From Tausonia pullulans (lineage: Eukaryota; Basidiomycota; Tremellomycetes; Cystofilobasidiales; Mrakiaceae), in the NCBI GenBank assembly GCA_951802195.1, contig OX637628.1, positions 1,240,001 through 1,304,000 on the forward strand: 64,000 nucleotides of DNA. The letters are read 5' to 3'. Within the stretch, counting starts at the first letter, position 1. Each line of letters opens with the position of its first letter. Position numbers and translations under genes: made by a program. Shown here in pieces: positions 1 through 13,161 of the stretch. The notes below the pieces were generated by a model, which saw only the letters and a list, made by a program, of their open reading frames with translations, had not been told where the DNA came from and ran no database searches.

Positions 1-619
1 GCACGTTCAAAGTTGAACATGTGGTTTTGTGTCCGTCGTCTGGACCGGGTCTTAAGTGTTCAAAACATGTAATTGGTCGGCCTGCCCTCACAGAAGTCAA
101 GATAAGGTCCAGCCGGCTCGACGAGTATCACCAACGGCAGTCGCCGCGTTATCGCTATACCCATGGGCTCACGGGCTAGCTAGGGTCCTGCAGCAGAATC
201 AGGCGAAAATAAATCGTCTCCATAGTTTTCAAGAAACCGAAGACCAATCTCCGAGACCACCTCTTAATCACTGCCCGCTCTTGCTTGGCCTCTGCCGATG
301 AGCGGCGTGTGGTCACTTGTGCGGCTCGTACACGATGACGGTCCTACGGTGCTGCTGCTAACTGGCTGATCCGAAGTTCTGGCCGATAGTAAGGCGAGGG
401 GACAGAGAGAGAGGGCGTTCGGTGAATTTTGGAGGGCATTCGACAACGCGGCGCGCCTGCTCTCTCCTATTCTTTCAGCACAGCTCGGTGCGCTCTACTT
501 ATCTAGATGGTGGAGCAGAAGCCTGCGACGATGGCCTTCATCTCATGCTGACACATTCGACATCATTGGGGGACACTGCCTCTTCCGAAGAGATCCATAT
601 TACCACCGTTTCTCTCCAT
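1..619. other. Left-edge intergenic sequence
   Basis: No open frame here resembles a known family, and no tRNA-like cloverleaf or repeat was seen. The right end is the downstream flank of the prolyl-hydroxylase gene that stops at 620. Confidence 0.5.
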
Positions 620-2782
620 CTACGCCTCAGCACTCTCCTCCTCGACCGCGTTAATCTCCCACTCGCCGCCGATGTCCCACCTACTTCCCGGCGCACACGC
701 GCTGACGTACTTAGTGAATTTCATCACCTTGGCATCTCGCAGGACGAGCAGCAGCGAGTTGAAACTCGGCTGAATCGTCAGGAGTGGCGCTCCGTCGTCT
801 TCGTCGTCGTCGCTGTCATCCTCGTGGTCTGCTGGAACGCCTCCGTTCGGGATAGCCGCGGCCGAGCTCGCAGCCTTTGCGGGCTTGGAGGCCTGGTAGA
901 CTGCCGGGTCCTCTCCCTCGTCTGGAGGGGCCATGTAACACTGCAGAAGGAGAACAAGGCCGAAGTCAGCGCAGCCCAGTGGTGAACCCAGGCTTCTACG
1001 ACTCACCTCCCAACCACCGAACTTATCCCCGCCCTCTCGATCTTCCCATGCCTCTCCCGGGGTGAGACCAAGCCTCAGGTCTAGGTGGGCCTCCTCGTCA
1101 TCACCCCGGGCAAGCGTGTAGTCCAGCCCTGGCCGGAAACGACGAGCCTCAATCTTGTGCGCCAGCGGAACGAATGCAGTGAGGAGTGCCAGCCACGCCC
1201 GGAACGCCGACGAAGGAAAGACCTCGGTGAGGAGCGTGTGGAGTGTTGCCGTCGGTTCTTCCGTCGTCGGCGCCGCTGTTGGCGAAGGCACGAGATCGAG
1301 GTACCGCTGACGCGTGGAGGGGCCGACGACCTCCCAGCCGGTTGAGTTGGCAACTCCGGCATCCATGGGGGGGATGAGACCCGTTTCCTGGCGCTGCTTG
1401 TGTAAGAGGCCATCTTTCTGGTCCTGAGCGAGAAGCATCTCCTCAAGCGGACCCGCCACATCCGGATGAAGGAACTTGGCAAGCTGAAGAACTGACTGGT
1501 CGCCGAACTCGGCGGCGAGCGCTGAGAGCGTCTTCAGTTGCAAGTACTGTGGGTGGAGCCACGGCTTGAGGAAAGTGATGTCCTCGGCCGTCAGCGGTGT
1601 TTCGGGGAGGATGGGCGGGGCCTCGTAGGGTTGAGATCGAGAGGAGACGAGCTTCTGCGTCTGAGAAGAGAGGAGAGAGAGAGAGCATCAGGCCAGTGCT
1701 ACATGATCACCGGCAGCGTACACTCACAATCTGCTCAAGCGAGCTCTTCTCAGCGACACCCGTCTCCGGCTCATGTCCAAACTCGCCCTCGACAGGCTTG
1801 TGGAACCATCCGCTGATGCTAAGCCTCTCTTTGCCCTCCTGGACGACGACCTCCTCAACCGAGTGGTAGCTCTTCCCCGGCTGGACCTCGAAGAACACAA
1901 ACTGACCCCACCGCGGGTGAATGACCTTGGTCGGGACCACGTCCGAGCCGACCTCGTCCCGCCAGGTGGCGGCTGTCGCGGCGTCGCCCTGGTCTAGGGC
2001 GTCCTTGGCAGACGTCTTGAGCGCCGGGTAAAGCTCGAGAGCGCCGCCCCACGAGGGGACCCAATCCTCCGAAGGGAGGTACAGGATCCACGAGATGCGT
2101 CGTGTCGAGATGACGTCGTCGTGGAGGAGAAGGTGGCAACTGAGGGGGCGGGGACGAGTGTGTCAGTTGATCCTGCCGAAGGACGGACGTGTCAGTTCTT
2201 ATCCCTAGCGACGACGCACCCCTTGGTATACCGGGAGACACTTCCATCGACCTTTTTCTGACTGAGGGGCCCGCAACCGGTGACCTTCTGGACCCATTCG
2301 CGGAAGTTGGAAGAGTAGAGGGCGTCCCGGAGCTCTTGAAGGGCGGGGAGCTGGTCGAGACGCGCTTGGTCGAGGTGCTCACTTGTAAGCGAAGAGAGAT
2401 CGAACGATTGGTTGATCTGAGGGGGATTGTCCAACAAAATCTCAGTGAGTACGACCAATTTGACCGACGATGCGTTCCTTCCAGAAGACGCAGGACGACG
2501 CGACTCACCTTGTAGATGTCGGTCTCCTTTGCGCCCCATCCAACGAGTCCTCCCAACCCCGCCTCGACGTCGCCGGGCTTCATGGCAACCTCGTCCCGGA
2601 CGCGCTTGAGGAGCGAGTCCTCGAAAAGGCTGTCGACAACGCAGTGCTTGTACGGCTCGGCAGAGACGTACTCGTCGTGCCTGGCAGTCGCCGTCGACGG
2701 CGAGAGCGCCGATTCGATGAAGGCCGACGGCGGAGCGCTCTCGTCGTTGAGCTTGACGCGCTTTGAGGGAGGGTCCGAGGCC
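620..2782 (-). CDS. TPA1: Tpa1/OGFOD1-like prolyl hydroxylase
   Basis: Fe(II)/2-oxoglutarate dioxygenase of the Tpa1/OGFOD1 family, which hydroxylates a proline of ribosomal protein uS12 and affects translation termination fidelity (family knowledge). About five exons can be joined, with introns near 2510, 2210, 1725 and 1010 that begin GTGAGT or GTGCGT. The start codon at 2782 opens a lysine/arginine-rich, nuclear-signal-like stretch (SKRVKLN). The catalytic dioxygenase domain follows, with the iron motif HDD inside LLLHDDVISTRR, a distal histidine in SYHSVEEVV and the 2-oxoglutarate arginine in RLSISGWFH. The second, non-catalytic double-stranded beta-helix domain occupies the last two exons and carries an acidic run (DDSDDDEDD). 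Both halves of the two-domain architecture are present, so the gene looks intact. Confidence 0.9.
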
Positions 2783-3110
2783 ATGGCGAAAATATGTGGT
2801 TTCGAGATAGAGAGTTGGGGTGAGAAGTCGGAAGAAGGACGGACGGGCTTCCTTTCTCTCTGGGCAAGGCTGTTCATTCTCAGTGGGCCATGCGCAGACG
2901 TTATCCGACCTGTCTCTCTGTTCACAAAGAGCTAGTATGAAGATCTGTACGGCCAAGAGATGAACATAATGATAAATCTTCTCAATTCATTCCTGTGACA
3001 GGGAAGTGAGCGCCTGCAGAAGTCTATATCGTTGCACGCCGAAGTCGCCTTGCCTATCTGATCGGCGAACGCGTAGGCGCACTCTCGTCCCCACTTTCGC
3101 CCATCCTACT
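2783..3110. other. Intergenic spacer
   Basis: Promoter of the Tpa1-like gene at its left end and downstream flank of the leftmost J-protein gene on its right. No further coding or RNA signal was seen. Confidence 0.5.
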
Positions 3111-4228
3111 TCAGAAGTCCTTCCCGCTCGGCCCATACCACGAGTCTCTCGCGTATGACCACCCAAAGTACACCGCCCCAACGCCAAATGCGATCATCGC
3201 CCATGTGTTGGCCGGCCGGTCGTCGCCGATAACGTACGGGTTGTTGCCGTCCCCCATCTTGAACCTCCCCGCCTGATGCTCATTCTCAAGCCTCCCACCC
3301 CCACGCCGCTGGAGCGGCCGGCTGAACTGATCGGGAGAAGGGCTGTCCGGGTGGTCCGGCGAGTGGTACGGTGAGAACGGGCTTTGGAACGCCCCCGCTG
3401 CCGCAGCGTTGGGCCGGTTTGGAGGCGGCGACTGGCCATGCTGGTAGTAATGGGTATTTGACTGTCGCTGACCCGTCCATTCAGGGGCGGGGCTTTGTCG
3501 GCGGGCGCCGGGCGCTCGTGGAGGAAGTCGCGTAGAAGGGTGCACCCATGCTGAAGGTCGGCCGGACCTCGTCGCGTAGGGGGATTGCGACGAGCGGGTG
3601 ACGCCGCTCGAGAAGCCCGTTGGGGAGAGTGTCTGGTCGTAGGCGGACCTAGACAGCGACATGATGCATCAGCTGCTGGTCATGCTCCACAGACCTGAGC
3701 ACGTCGCGCTCGCATGCCCTCGCCGCTGAGAATAGGAGAAGTACCAGCAACCCACCTCTTGTTGTCGTTACCGAGCGTGTCATACGCTTGGGAGATCGAT
3801 AAGTACTTTTGCTTGGCCGCGTCACCCGGTGCCAGGTCGGGATGATACCGCTTGGACAGCTTGAGTGGTCAAGGGCGAAAGACGTCAGCGCGCGCGCCAT
3901 TCGATCAGGCGACACCCACCATCCAGATCGTTCTCCCCCTCTCTTACTCGCCTCCCCATCAGGCCTTCCCTCTCGCTCACTCGATATGCACCTCGTAGAA
4001 CTTCTCCTTGATCTCCTTCTTTGTTGCTCGCCTCGGAACTCCAAGAACCGCGTAATGGTCGACCTTGGCCTGTACGGCGAACCCGCGCGCCGCGGAGGAT
4101 CGGAAGGTGGTGGCGGAAGAGAAGGAAGACCCCGAGGCGACGCCAGCAGCGGCGGCGAGGACAGTGGAGGAGGAAGAGGACAAGGAGCAGGCCGCGACGC
4201 GGCACGTTCGTGGAAAGAAAAGTGACAT
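3111..4228 (-). CDS. Membrane-anchored J-domain protein, copy A
   Basis: Type C J-protein, likely a mitochondrial Hsp70 co-chaperone. Starting at 4228 the N-terminus (MSLFFPRTCRVAA) is basic and rich in Ser and Ala, as in a mitochondrial presequence. The J domain begins at DHYAVLGVPRRATKKEI. It is interrupted by an intron after FYE and resumes with LSKRYHPDL, which contains the HPD tripeptide essential for Hsp70 stimulation. A second intron follows DTLGNDNKR. A Pro/Ser-rich linker leads to one C-terminal transmembrane segment (WAMIAFGVGAVYFGWSY) and a short tail. The layout resembles DNAJC30-type proteins, but orthology is not established. An ATG at 4369 in the same frame is possible; 4228 was chosen because the targeting-like sequence starts there. 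The next gene is its tandem paralogue. Confidence 0.82.
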
Positions 4229-4717
4229 AAGGAAGAGGTAGGGGTGAAGGCGACCGAGATGAGGAGCGTGTGCGTGTTTGAAGGGAGGAACGAGCAGGCG
4301 ACGGACGCATCGAGGGAGTTTCGGCCCGACCAGCCGCCCCAGCTCGTCGTCAAGGGCCCTGTCACTCACGAATCATGCAAATGGCATGTCTCTCGTAGCA
4401 TGCGATGAGGCGTTTTGCTCTCCTATTTCGACATGCTGGGGGATCTGGCTCGGTAACATTCAAAATAAGATACAGAAATTGCTGCTTGCCCCGTTGGTGT
4501 GATACACGCCCAGAGATCGCTCCCGGCACAAGCGTGTGCCTCATTGCGAATCTTTGTTCTTCGAGTTCCCTGGTCTCCGAGGCGACCAAAGCAGAAAGTG
4601 CATCTCGTAAGGAAGCAGCAAGAACTCGTTGCTGCCGGCATCACTGAAGGGAATAGGATGGATGGCAGAGGAAGGAGGGCGGAAGGCGATGGCGCAGATG
4701 TGTCAGGCGCGAAGAAG
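4229..4717. other. Spacer between tandem J-protein genes
   Basis: Upstream region of J-protein copy A and downstream flank of copy B. No separate coding signal was found. Confidence 0.5.
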
Positions 4718-5944
4718 TCATCCATTCTCCTTGCTCTGCCGCTCGTTATCATTGTACTCCTTCACGTATTGCTCGACTCTTGCTTTCCTCTCGCGATCCT
4801 CCGCGGTCTGACGGAGAGGAGGGAAGGGGGGAACCAAGGCAAATCCGAGGTCGTCAGTGCCATCACAACAACCCACCCATGCCCCCGCCTGCAACTCACT
4901 GCAATGAACGCAATAAACAGCACATAGACCATCAGCCTCAGCCTAATCTTATTCAACATCTTCTCAGTTGCCCTCGCCCTCCTCGCCTCGTAGTCTCTCC
5001 TCGCCTCACTTGTCCAGAGCCAGTCATTTGCCTGCTGGGGATCGTACCCCGGCGGGAAGCCACCTTGACCTGGGGCGGGTCGGGACCATTGTGATTCTGA
5101 GAAGGGGTCGCCGCCGAAGGGGAAGGAGGAGTTGAACGGGTCGGATCGTTGGTCCTGTTGTTGCTGTTGCTGCTGCCACCGCTGGGAGAAAGGGTCCCGG
5201 TGCATCGGGTGGTTCCACGAGGTCGAAAGCCGGACACGTGGGCCCGAGGGACCTCCTCCAGCACCACTGCGGTAGAAGGGTGAGCGTGGGTGGGAGGTGA
5301 AGTCGCTGGTGGCGGATGCGGTTGAACTGCTGTAAGGTCCGAAGGGAGAAGCGGAAGCTTGAGCGAGCGTGCGGTCGTAGCTCGACCTGGGTTAGGAGCG
5401 ATCTCTCAGTGTGTAGCAGCGAAAGCGAGAGATAGACAACACGACGAACCGCTTCGCGTCATCGCTCAACGTCGTATACGCCGAGGAAATGGCGAGGTAC
5501 TTGTCCTTGAGGGCCGCGTCGCCGCGTGTGACATCCGGATGGTACCTCTTGGATAGCTGAGGAGAGAGCCAGCCAGAGTAGAGCAAGAGCGAGATGGCAC
5601 GGCCGCAGAATCGCGAAGAATGAGGAGGACCGGCACGCGACCGAACGAAGGAAGGCATGCATGTCATCGGTCGACGCCGGTTGGGTGGAGGGATCGGACC
5701 AGTCAACCGCAAACTCCCTATCCTCTGCCCTTCCTTCCTCGTTGATCGGCTTCATCAGGATACGGACCTCGTAAAAGCTCGCCTTGATCTCCTTCTTGGT
5801 TGCCGAGCGGGCCACGCCGAGCGTCGCGTAGTAGTCGGGCGTCGAGGCAGCAGCGGCGGCAGTGGCCGAGGAGGTGGAGAAGGAGGCTCGCTGAGCGAAG
5901 CGGGCTTGTCTTGGTAGCGGAAGCAGGGGTCGCGGTGGTCGCAT
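4718..5944 (-). CDS. Membrane-anchored J-domain protein, copy B
   Basis: Paralogue of the adjacent J-protein. The start at 5944 gives an Arg/Ser/Ala-rich presequence (MRPPRPLLPLPRQARF), consistent with mitochondrial import. The J domain starts DYYATLGVARSATKKEI. An intron lies after FYE with donor GTCCGT, at the same place as in copy A, and LSKRYHPDV carries the HPD motif. A second intron also falls at the equivalent place, after DDAKR, and the next exon begins SYDRTL, matching SAYDQTL of copy A. The linker is rich in Ser, Pro and Gly with a polyglutamine tract (QRWQQQQQQQDQR). A single transmembrane segment (LMVYVLFIAFIAV) is followed, after a further intron near 4850, by a charged tail ending EYNDNERQSKENG. 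The stop is at 4718-4720. The shared introns show duplication at the DNA level. Confidence 0.82.
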
Positions 5945-6393
5945 GACTTCCGATCGATCGTAAGTAAGCCTCTCAAGTTGGTGGGCGTTTGACGGGGGGT
6001 GGGCGTCGGGCCGTTCCTCCTTTCCAGGATGAAGATGATGCGTCACACGGGTCCCACCGGCTTGACAACCGATTCAGCATTGATTTGCTCGTTCAGGGTG
6101 TCAGGGCGTCTCGGTTTTATATGTGATGGAATAACACATCGTAATTCTACAGATGCGGCGAGAGAGGCGTACGGGAAGGGGGAGTTCGGCTAAGAGCTCG
6201 AGAGACCGCCAAGGGGGGAAGTGTAAAGAAGAAACAAGAGCTGAGAGAGCGAGACCGAAAAGGTAGGGTGCACATGCTGAGAAGAGGAAAGGTCGATGAG
6301 GCAGAAAAAGGGGGTCTTTTTTTGGAGGGGGAGAGGGAGAGGGGAGTAAGAGAGATGGAGGAAAGAAAAGGCACAGCGCAGGAAAGACACCGC
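5945..6393. other. Intergenic spacer
   Basis: Promoter of J-protein copy B and 3' flank of homocitrate synthase, with a purine-rich stretch around 6190-6390. No gene was recognised. Confidence 0.5.
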
Positions 6394-8882
<2,489 letters not shown>

Positions 8883-9404
8883 GCTGGGTGGGGAGGGGGT
8901 GGAGGTGGGGACGGAGAAGTGTGGTTGGAGGAAGTTGGTTGGTGGTTGAGAAGGAAAGAATGGGCGAGCAGCAAAGACGAATGGGAGAAATAAGGGGGCC
9001 CTCTCATTCCCGCCTGCGAGTCGAGTCAGGGTAAGCAAGCCCTGGCCTGCCCGCGGCACCTGCGGCGGGGGAAGCGGGGAGCGAGGACAGCCTAATTCGG
9101 ACAATTGTGTTTCCTCGGGTAATCAGGTTTTCTGGTTGATGGCGTCCAGCTTTCTTTATCATCAAACGCTCTATCCCATCGCTAAGGAGATCTGCTGCAT
9201 TTGTGGCGCACGAGAACCTCTCTCAAGCTTCGGAAACCGCGCCCCTCATCATTCCCCCGCCCTCCACTTCATCGGGTCCCGCGACCGAAGCCTGTCCGCA
9301 GTCAGTCGTATCTCCCTCTTTCTTCCCAGGTTGATACAAAACCACCACCACCACCACCACTCATCCCCAGGGAACCATCTTGATATCCACGAACAGAACT
9401 TCTG
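8883..9404. other. Intergenic region with CAC repeat
   Basis: Upstream region of homocitrate synthase and 3' flank of the SurE-like gene. It holds a short CAC microsatellite near 9340. No coding signal was found. Confidence 0.5.
9340..9360. repeat. (CAC)7 microsatellite
   Basis: Seven CAC units can be read directly, in the spacer downstream of the SurE-like gene. Confidence 0.85.
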
Positions 9405-11145
9405 CTAGAGCCTCCCGTTCTTCTCCCCCCCATGGCCCTCAAGGAGCCACTCCCTTCCAACGCCCTTGGCCTCCCCTCGCCCTGCACCACTCGCGAGCTC
9501 AAAGCTGCCCTCTCCCGGCTCGGCAAAACTGCCATAAGCACTATCAGCAAAGCAGGCGCTGGTATAACAGAGGCAAGAACGGAGGCGATCACGTACGAAG
9601 CTCGCAGCGGCGTGATGGAGATGTAACCCGAGTGGACCGCCCATGCGTCCGTCCCAATGGGGAGCGAGTCGAGCGGCGGCTGGACGAGCGCCTGCATGTC
9701 CGGTTGAAACCGAAAGGAGAGGGTCTTGGAGGATGCCCTATGAAGTAGAGTGGGTTTGTTAGTGGAGAGGCTTGAGGAGTTGTAAAAGGCGCAGAGCAAG
9801 GACGCAACTCGTCGGCGCCCTCCGGTGGCGGTATCGGCTTGAAGAGCGAGGTGTAGTTGTTTCGCCAGACGCGGGTGAAGTAGAATTTAGGGTTTGAAAG
9901 ATATTCTTCCACAAGCGGAACGTTGATCTGAAGCGCGAAATATTCAGCAATCCGCCTAGTCCCCAACAGCGCGAGGAAGACTCTCACCGTGTAGAGATCG
10001 ACCTCGCCCTCCCTGGACCCCCACCCGAGCTCATCCCTCCCCCAATCCGCCCAAATCCTTTCAATCAACTTGACAGACAAGTCGTTCGCGAGCTCCCTCG
10101 ACTTCGGCTGAACGGGGCCGAACTCGCGCATGACGCCGTACGACAAGGCAATGGAGCGGACCTTGGCGATTGAGGAGGAGAGGGCGGCGCCAATGGTGCC
10201 TGAGGAGAGGGAGAATGCCGAGGAGGAGTTGCGACCCTGGGAGGTGGGAAGCGTAAGGGAAGGAAGCGGATGAGGCGGCGATGAGCGAAGGGGTGATCAG
10301 CTGACAACGCTCTCCGGCGAAGGTGTGAACCGGTCGGGGTCGAAGGAGGGAACAGACATGATTGGGCCCAGAGATAACGAGATCAACCCCGTCAGGGAAG
10401 AGATTGAACAGCGATATATTGGTGCAAGTTGCCGGCGTCTAGGACAAGGGACGAGAGAATGGGGACAGGGTGTCGCAAAGACGTCAGCCCTCGCCATCCC
10501 ACACCATCGGATGGGGTGAACGCCGTCCCGAGAGAGAATGAAACTGATCTCACCCCGTCGAGGAGAATCCACTCGGCAACCTCGCCCTCCTTCAGATCGC
10601 GTTGGGTGGCACAAATTTCGCCCTCGCCGTGAGGTTCGGTCGCTAATAGCACCGACGAACGGACGATGAGACGATGTTCAGCCCGGACCGCCCGCCACCA
10701 CACACTAAGAGCGTGAAGTACTGACGGTAGAGGTAGTTGCCGTTGATCACGTCTGCAAGCAGATTTATCAACACGTTACCCTCTTCATCATAGACAGTAC
10801 GGCAGTCGATCGCGAGTGACAACGCTAGGCGCGGCACGACAGTTCGTCCTCTCAACTCGAACGAACCCTTGATCTGGTAAGCCTTGCCGATCCACGACTT
10901 CTGGCTCGAGGGAACGACGACACGGACATCCCAGTCCAGCTGCTTCCGGAGCGCCTGAGCGAAGGAGAAGATATTGGGACTTTCGGCCGCTGAGGGGGGG
11001 CCGTCGTCGCTTGGGTGTCGGCGAGAGAAGGGAGGAGACGGGGCTCTTCAGCGAAGGTGTACAGGTCTGAGGAGGATGAAAACCGGTGAATGTACTTTGT
11101 GAGGACGACGCGGACTTTCTTGGGATAGGAGGAGGAAGAAGCCAT
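9405..11145 (-). CDS. SurE-like acid phosphatase/nucleotidase
   Basis: SurE-fold phosphatase. The first exon (MASSSSYPKKVRVVLT) is spliced across an intron with donor GTACAT and acceptor CCCAAG to give VVLTNDDGPP, the metal-binding NDDG motif of the family. Next come PNIFSFAQALRKQ, VVVPSSQKSWIGKAYQIK, LKEGEVAEWILLDG, a middle region with SFDPDRFTP, and SYGVMREFGPVQPKS. The C-terminal part reads GTDAWAVHSGYISITPLRAS followed, after a final intron, by FAEPGEG. The stop is at 9405-9407. The protein ends soon after the SurE domain, so it lacks the tubulin-tyrosine-ligase half found in yeast Pby1 and looks like the single-domain fungal acid phosphatase form. Substrate unknown; family members dephosphorylate nucleoside monophosphates or general phosphomonoesters. 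Confidence 0.85.
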
Positions 11146-12052
11146 GATGGTGGTGGTTGACGGTTGACCTCGTCTCGTCGCCGGTTCGCAGCCGAGCGAC
11201 CGGCTCAGGAAAGAGACGCGCGCGCTATGCGGGCTGGGCTGGATGGGCGATTGCGATCTGGCGCCGCTCCTCAGTTGCGTCGCGCTGCACACAGACTGGA
11301 GTATGTGATCTCTCCGGATTAAAAGAGAATGACTTCCCACGTCTGTCAGCCGAAATAGACACACAGGCAGGCGCTTCAGACACTTGTGGTTAACGAAGCG
11401 CGATCTGCTGTTTGAGGCTTCGTTGAAACCGACGTCACTTTATGTCGCGTCTTCACTTCTAGGCGAACTCAATTGACAAGGGCTGTTGTTTCACAAGCAT
11501 GCAATGGATGGGCCATTCCCTTCTCAGTACCCCTGAGTAACAGTTTTCGCATGTCGAATGACATTGAGCGGCAGCCGACGATCGGACGCGACTCTGCTGG
11601 CGCCTAGAACAGTCAGAGAGACTAACTACGTCTGGCAGGACACACCTCCCCTCCTACTTTTATTCACACAGAACACCGAGTCAGGCAGTCGTGCACGTCA
11701 TCCCTCTTTCCTCTGCCTCGTCTTCTTAGCCAGTGGGGGAGCTCGCCGGCGACTCGCCGCACGAACGAATGAGACGATGCGAAATGGTGACGAAACAAAC
11801 AGCCGAGCCCCCACGAGGGTATTTCGTTCTGACGTTCAAAACGGAACAGAGAGCTGAGGCCCAGCGAATCCTCCAAAGAGATCGTGCAGATCGGACGCCG
11901 CCGAATGAGGGACAACGAGGAATGGCTGATGGGTAAAGAGGTGCGGACTGAACACGCGCACGCTCAAGTCCGGTTCGAATGCAACTAAATTGATGCGCCA
12001 AAATACCCTCGAGACCCTACAAGCTCGCGTCGTATCGGAGGAGAGAACATAT
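11146..12052. other. Intergenic region
   Basis: Promoter of the SurE-like gene and 3' flank of the acyl carrier protein gene. Open frames here are short, lack recognisable motifs and overlap on both strands. No RNA gene was recognised. Confidence 0.5.
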
Positions 12053-12941
12053 TTAGTGGGGTCCGGCTGGAGCGAAGAGAGATGCAATAGTAAGCTTGGG
12101 AGACAAGCAGGGGAGAGACAGCATGGCAGGAGAGAGACAGACCTTCCGGGCACTGAAGGAGAGGGAGGGTGAAGGACCACATCGTCAGTGTAAGAAGTAA
12201 GCCAACCGGCAAACCATGTAAGATGATGCTGAGGACGGACAGCGATGATGTAGTCAATGGCTGGAGACAGAGATAATGGTCAGTCAGCTTCAAAGACAGC
12301 TGGATCGAAGCAAGAAGAGAATCCCGCGACGAACCGTCCTTGACAGTCTTGATCTCGTCGGCCTCAGCATCCGGAATCTGAAAGAGACATGAGCGAGCGT
12401 GAGACTGCTGGAAAGGGGAGCTATTGTTCCCTTCTCCTTGGAGAGGAAGAGAAGACCGACGAGGGCAGGCTCCCACCCACCTCAACCATGAACTCCTCCT
12501 CGATCGCCATAACGACCTCGACAGCGTCGAGGGAGTCGAGGCCGAGGTCCTTCGTGAAGGAGGCCTCGGTGGTAAGCTAGGCCGAAGAGTGCAGCAAGGT
12601 GTCAGCACGGAAGAACCGGACGACAAAGAGGAAAGGCGAGCGAGATCGAGAGGCGGCCGGCGTCGGGCCGGTCTCAGAAGGGAAAGGGTCGCGGCGCGCG
12701 CCATGGCCACTGGCGGACTAACGTTGTCCTGGTTGACCTTGTCAAAAGTCCTGAAGATGTCGAGGATGCGGGCTTCGACGTTCTTGTACGAGGCGCTGAC
12801 GTCGGGACCACCGGCGGCGTAAGACCGAGCCGAGAGAGCCTGGAAGACGGGGGTGATGGAGGGGCGGGCGAGGGCGAGCGGACGACCGACGGCCGAGGTA
12901 GGAGTGACGCGGGCGGCGCGGAGGACGAGGCGGGAGAACAT
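12053..12941 (-). CDS. ACP1: Mitochondrial acyl carrier protein
   Basis: Carries acyl chains for mitochondrial fatty-acid synthesis and is a structural subunit of respiratory complex I and the Fe-S assembly complex in fungi. The start at 12941 gives an Arg-rich mitochondrial presequence ([12 protein letters not shown]). The mature part starts near [19 protein letters not shown] and continues [15 protein letters not shown]. After an intron the next exon has [16 protein letters not shown], whose DSL serine takes the phosphopantetheine, then [21 protein letters not shown] and AIDYIIAV in further small exons. The last junction is uncertain: a GTCCTC donor joined to the acceptor near 12062 gives the ending [12 protein letters not shown], typical of the family. 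A stronger GTCCGT donor nearby gives a longer tail. It is divergent from dihydroorotase with 220 bases between start codons. Confidence 0.88.
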
Positions 12942-13161
12942 GGCGGGACAAGGAGGGAGAAAAGGAGGAGGAAAGGAGAAGCGGGCTGGTGTTGGTTAGA
13001 AGAGACGGCGAACAGAGAGGAGGAGAGAAGGCAAGCTGGCGGAGGCCCGCCTGCCCCCTACCGCCTTTTCGCTGGAGTTCCCACGCATCGAGTCAGTCCG
13101 TCTCCTCACCGAACAACCTCGGCCGCCCCGTCTTGATCCCAACAACCACCTCGCTCCAGCC
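12942..13161. promoter_or_regulatory. Shared divergent promoter, ACP / dihydroorotase
   Basis: The 220 bases separate two start codons facing away from each other, so both promoters and 5' leaders must lie here or overlap. No specific factor site was identified. The assignment is inferred from gene orientation. Confidence 0.6.

Noticed and set aside
11960-11990. GGTTCGAATGC resembling a tRNA T arm
   Set aside because: The flanking bases do not pair to form a T stem, and no acceptor or anticodon arms fit.
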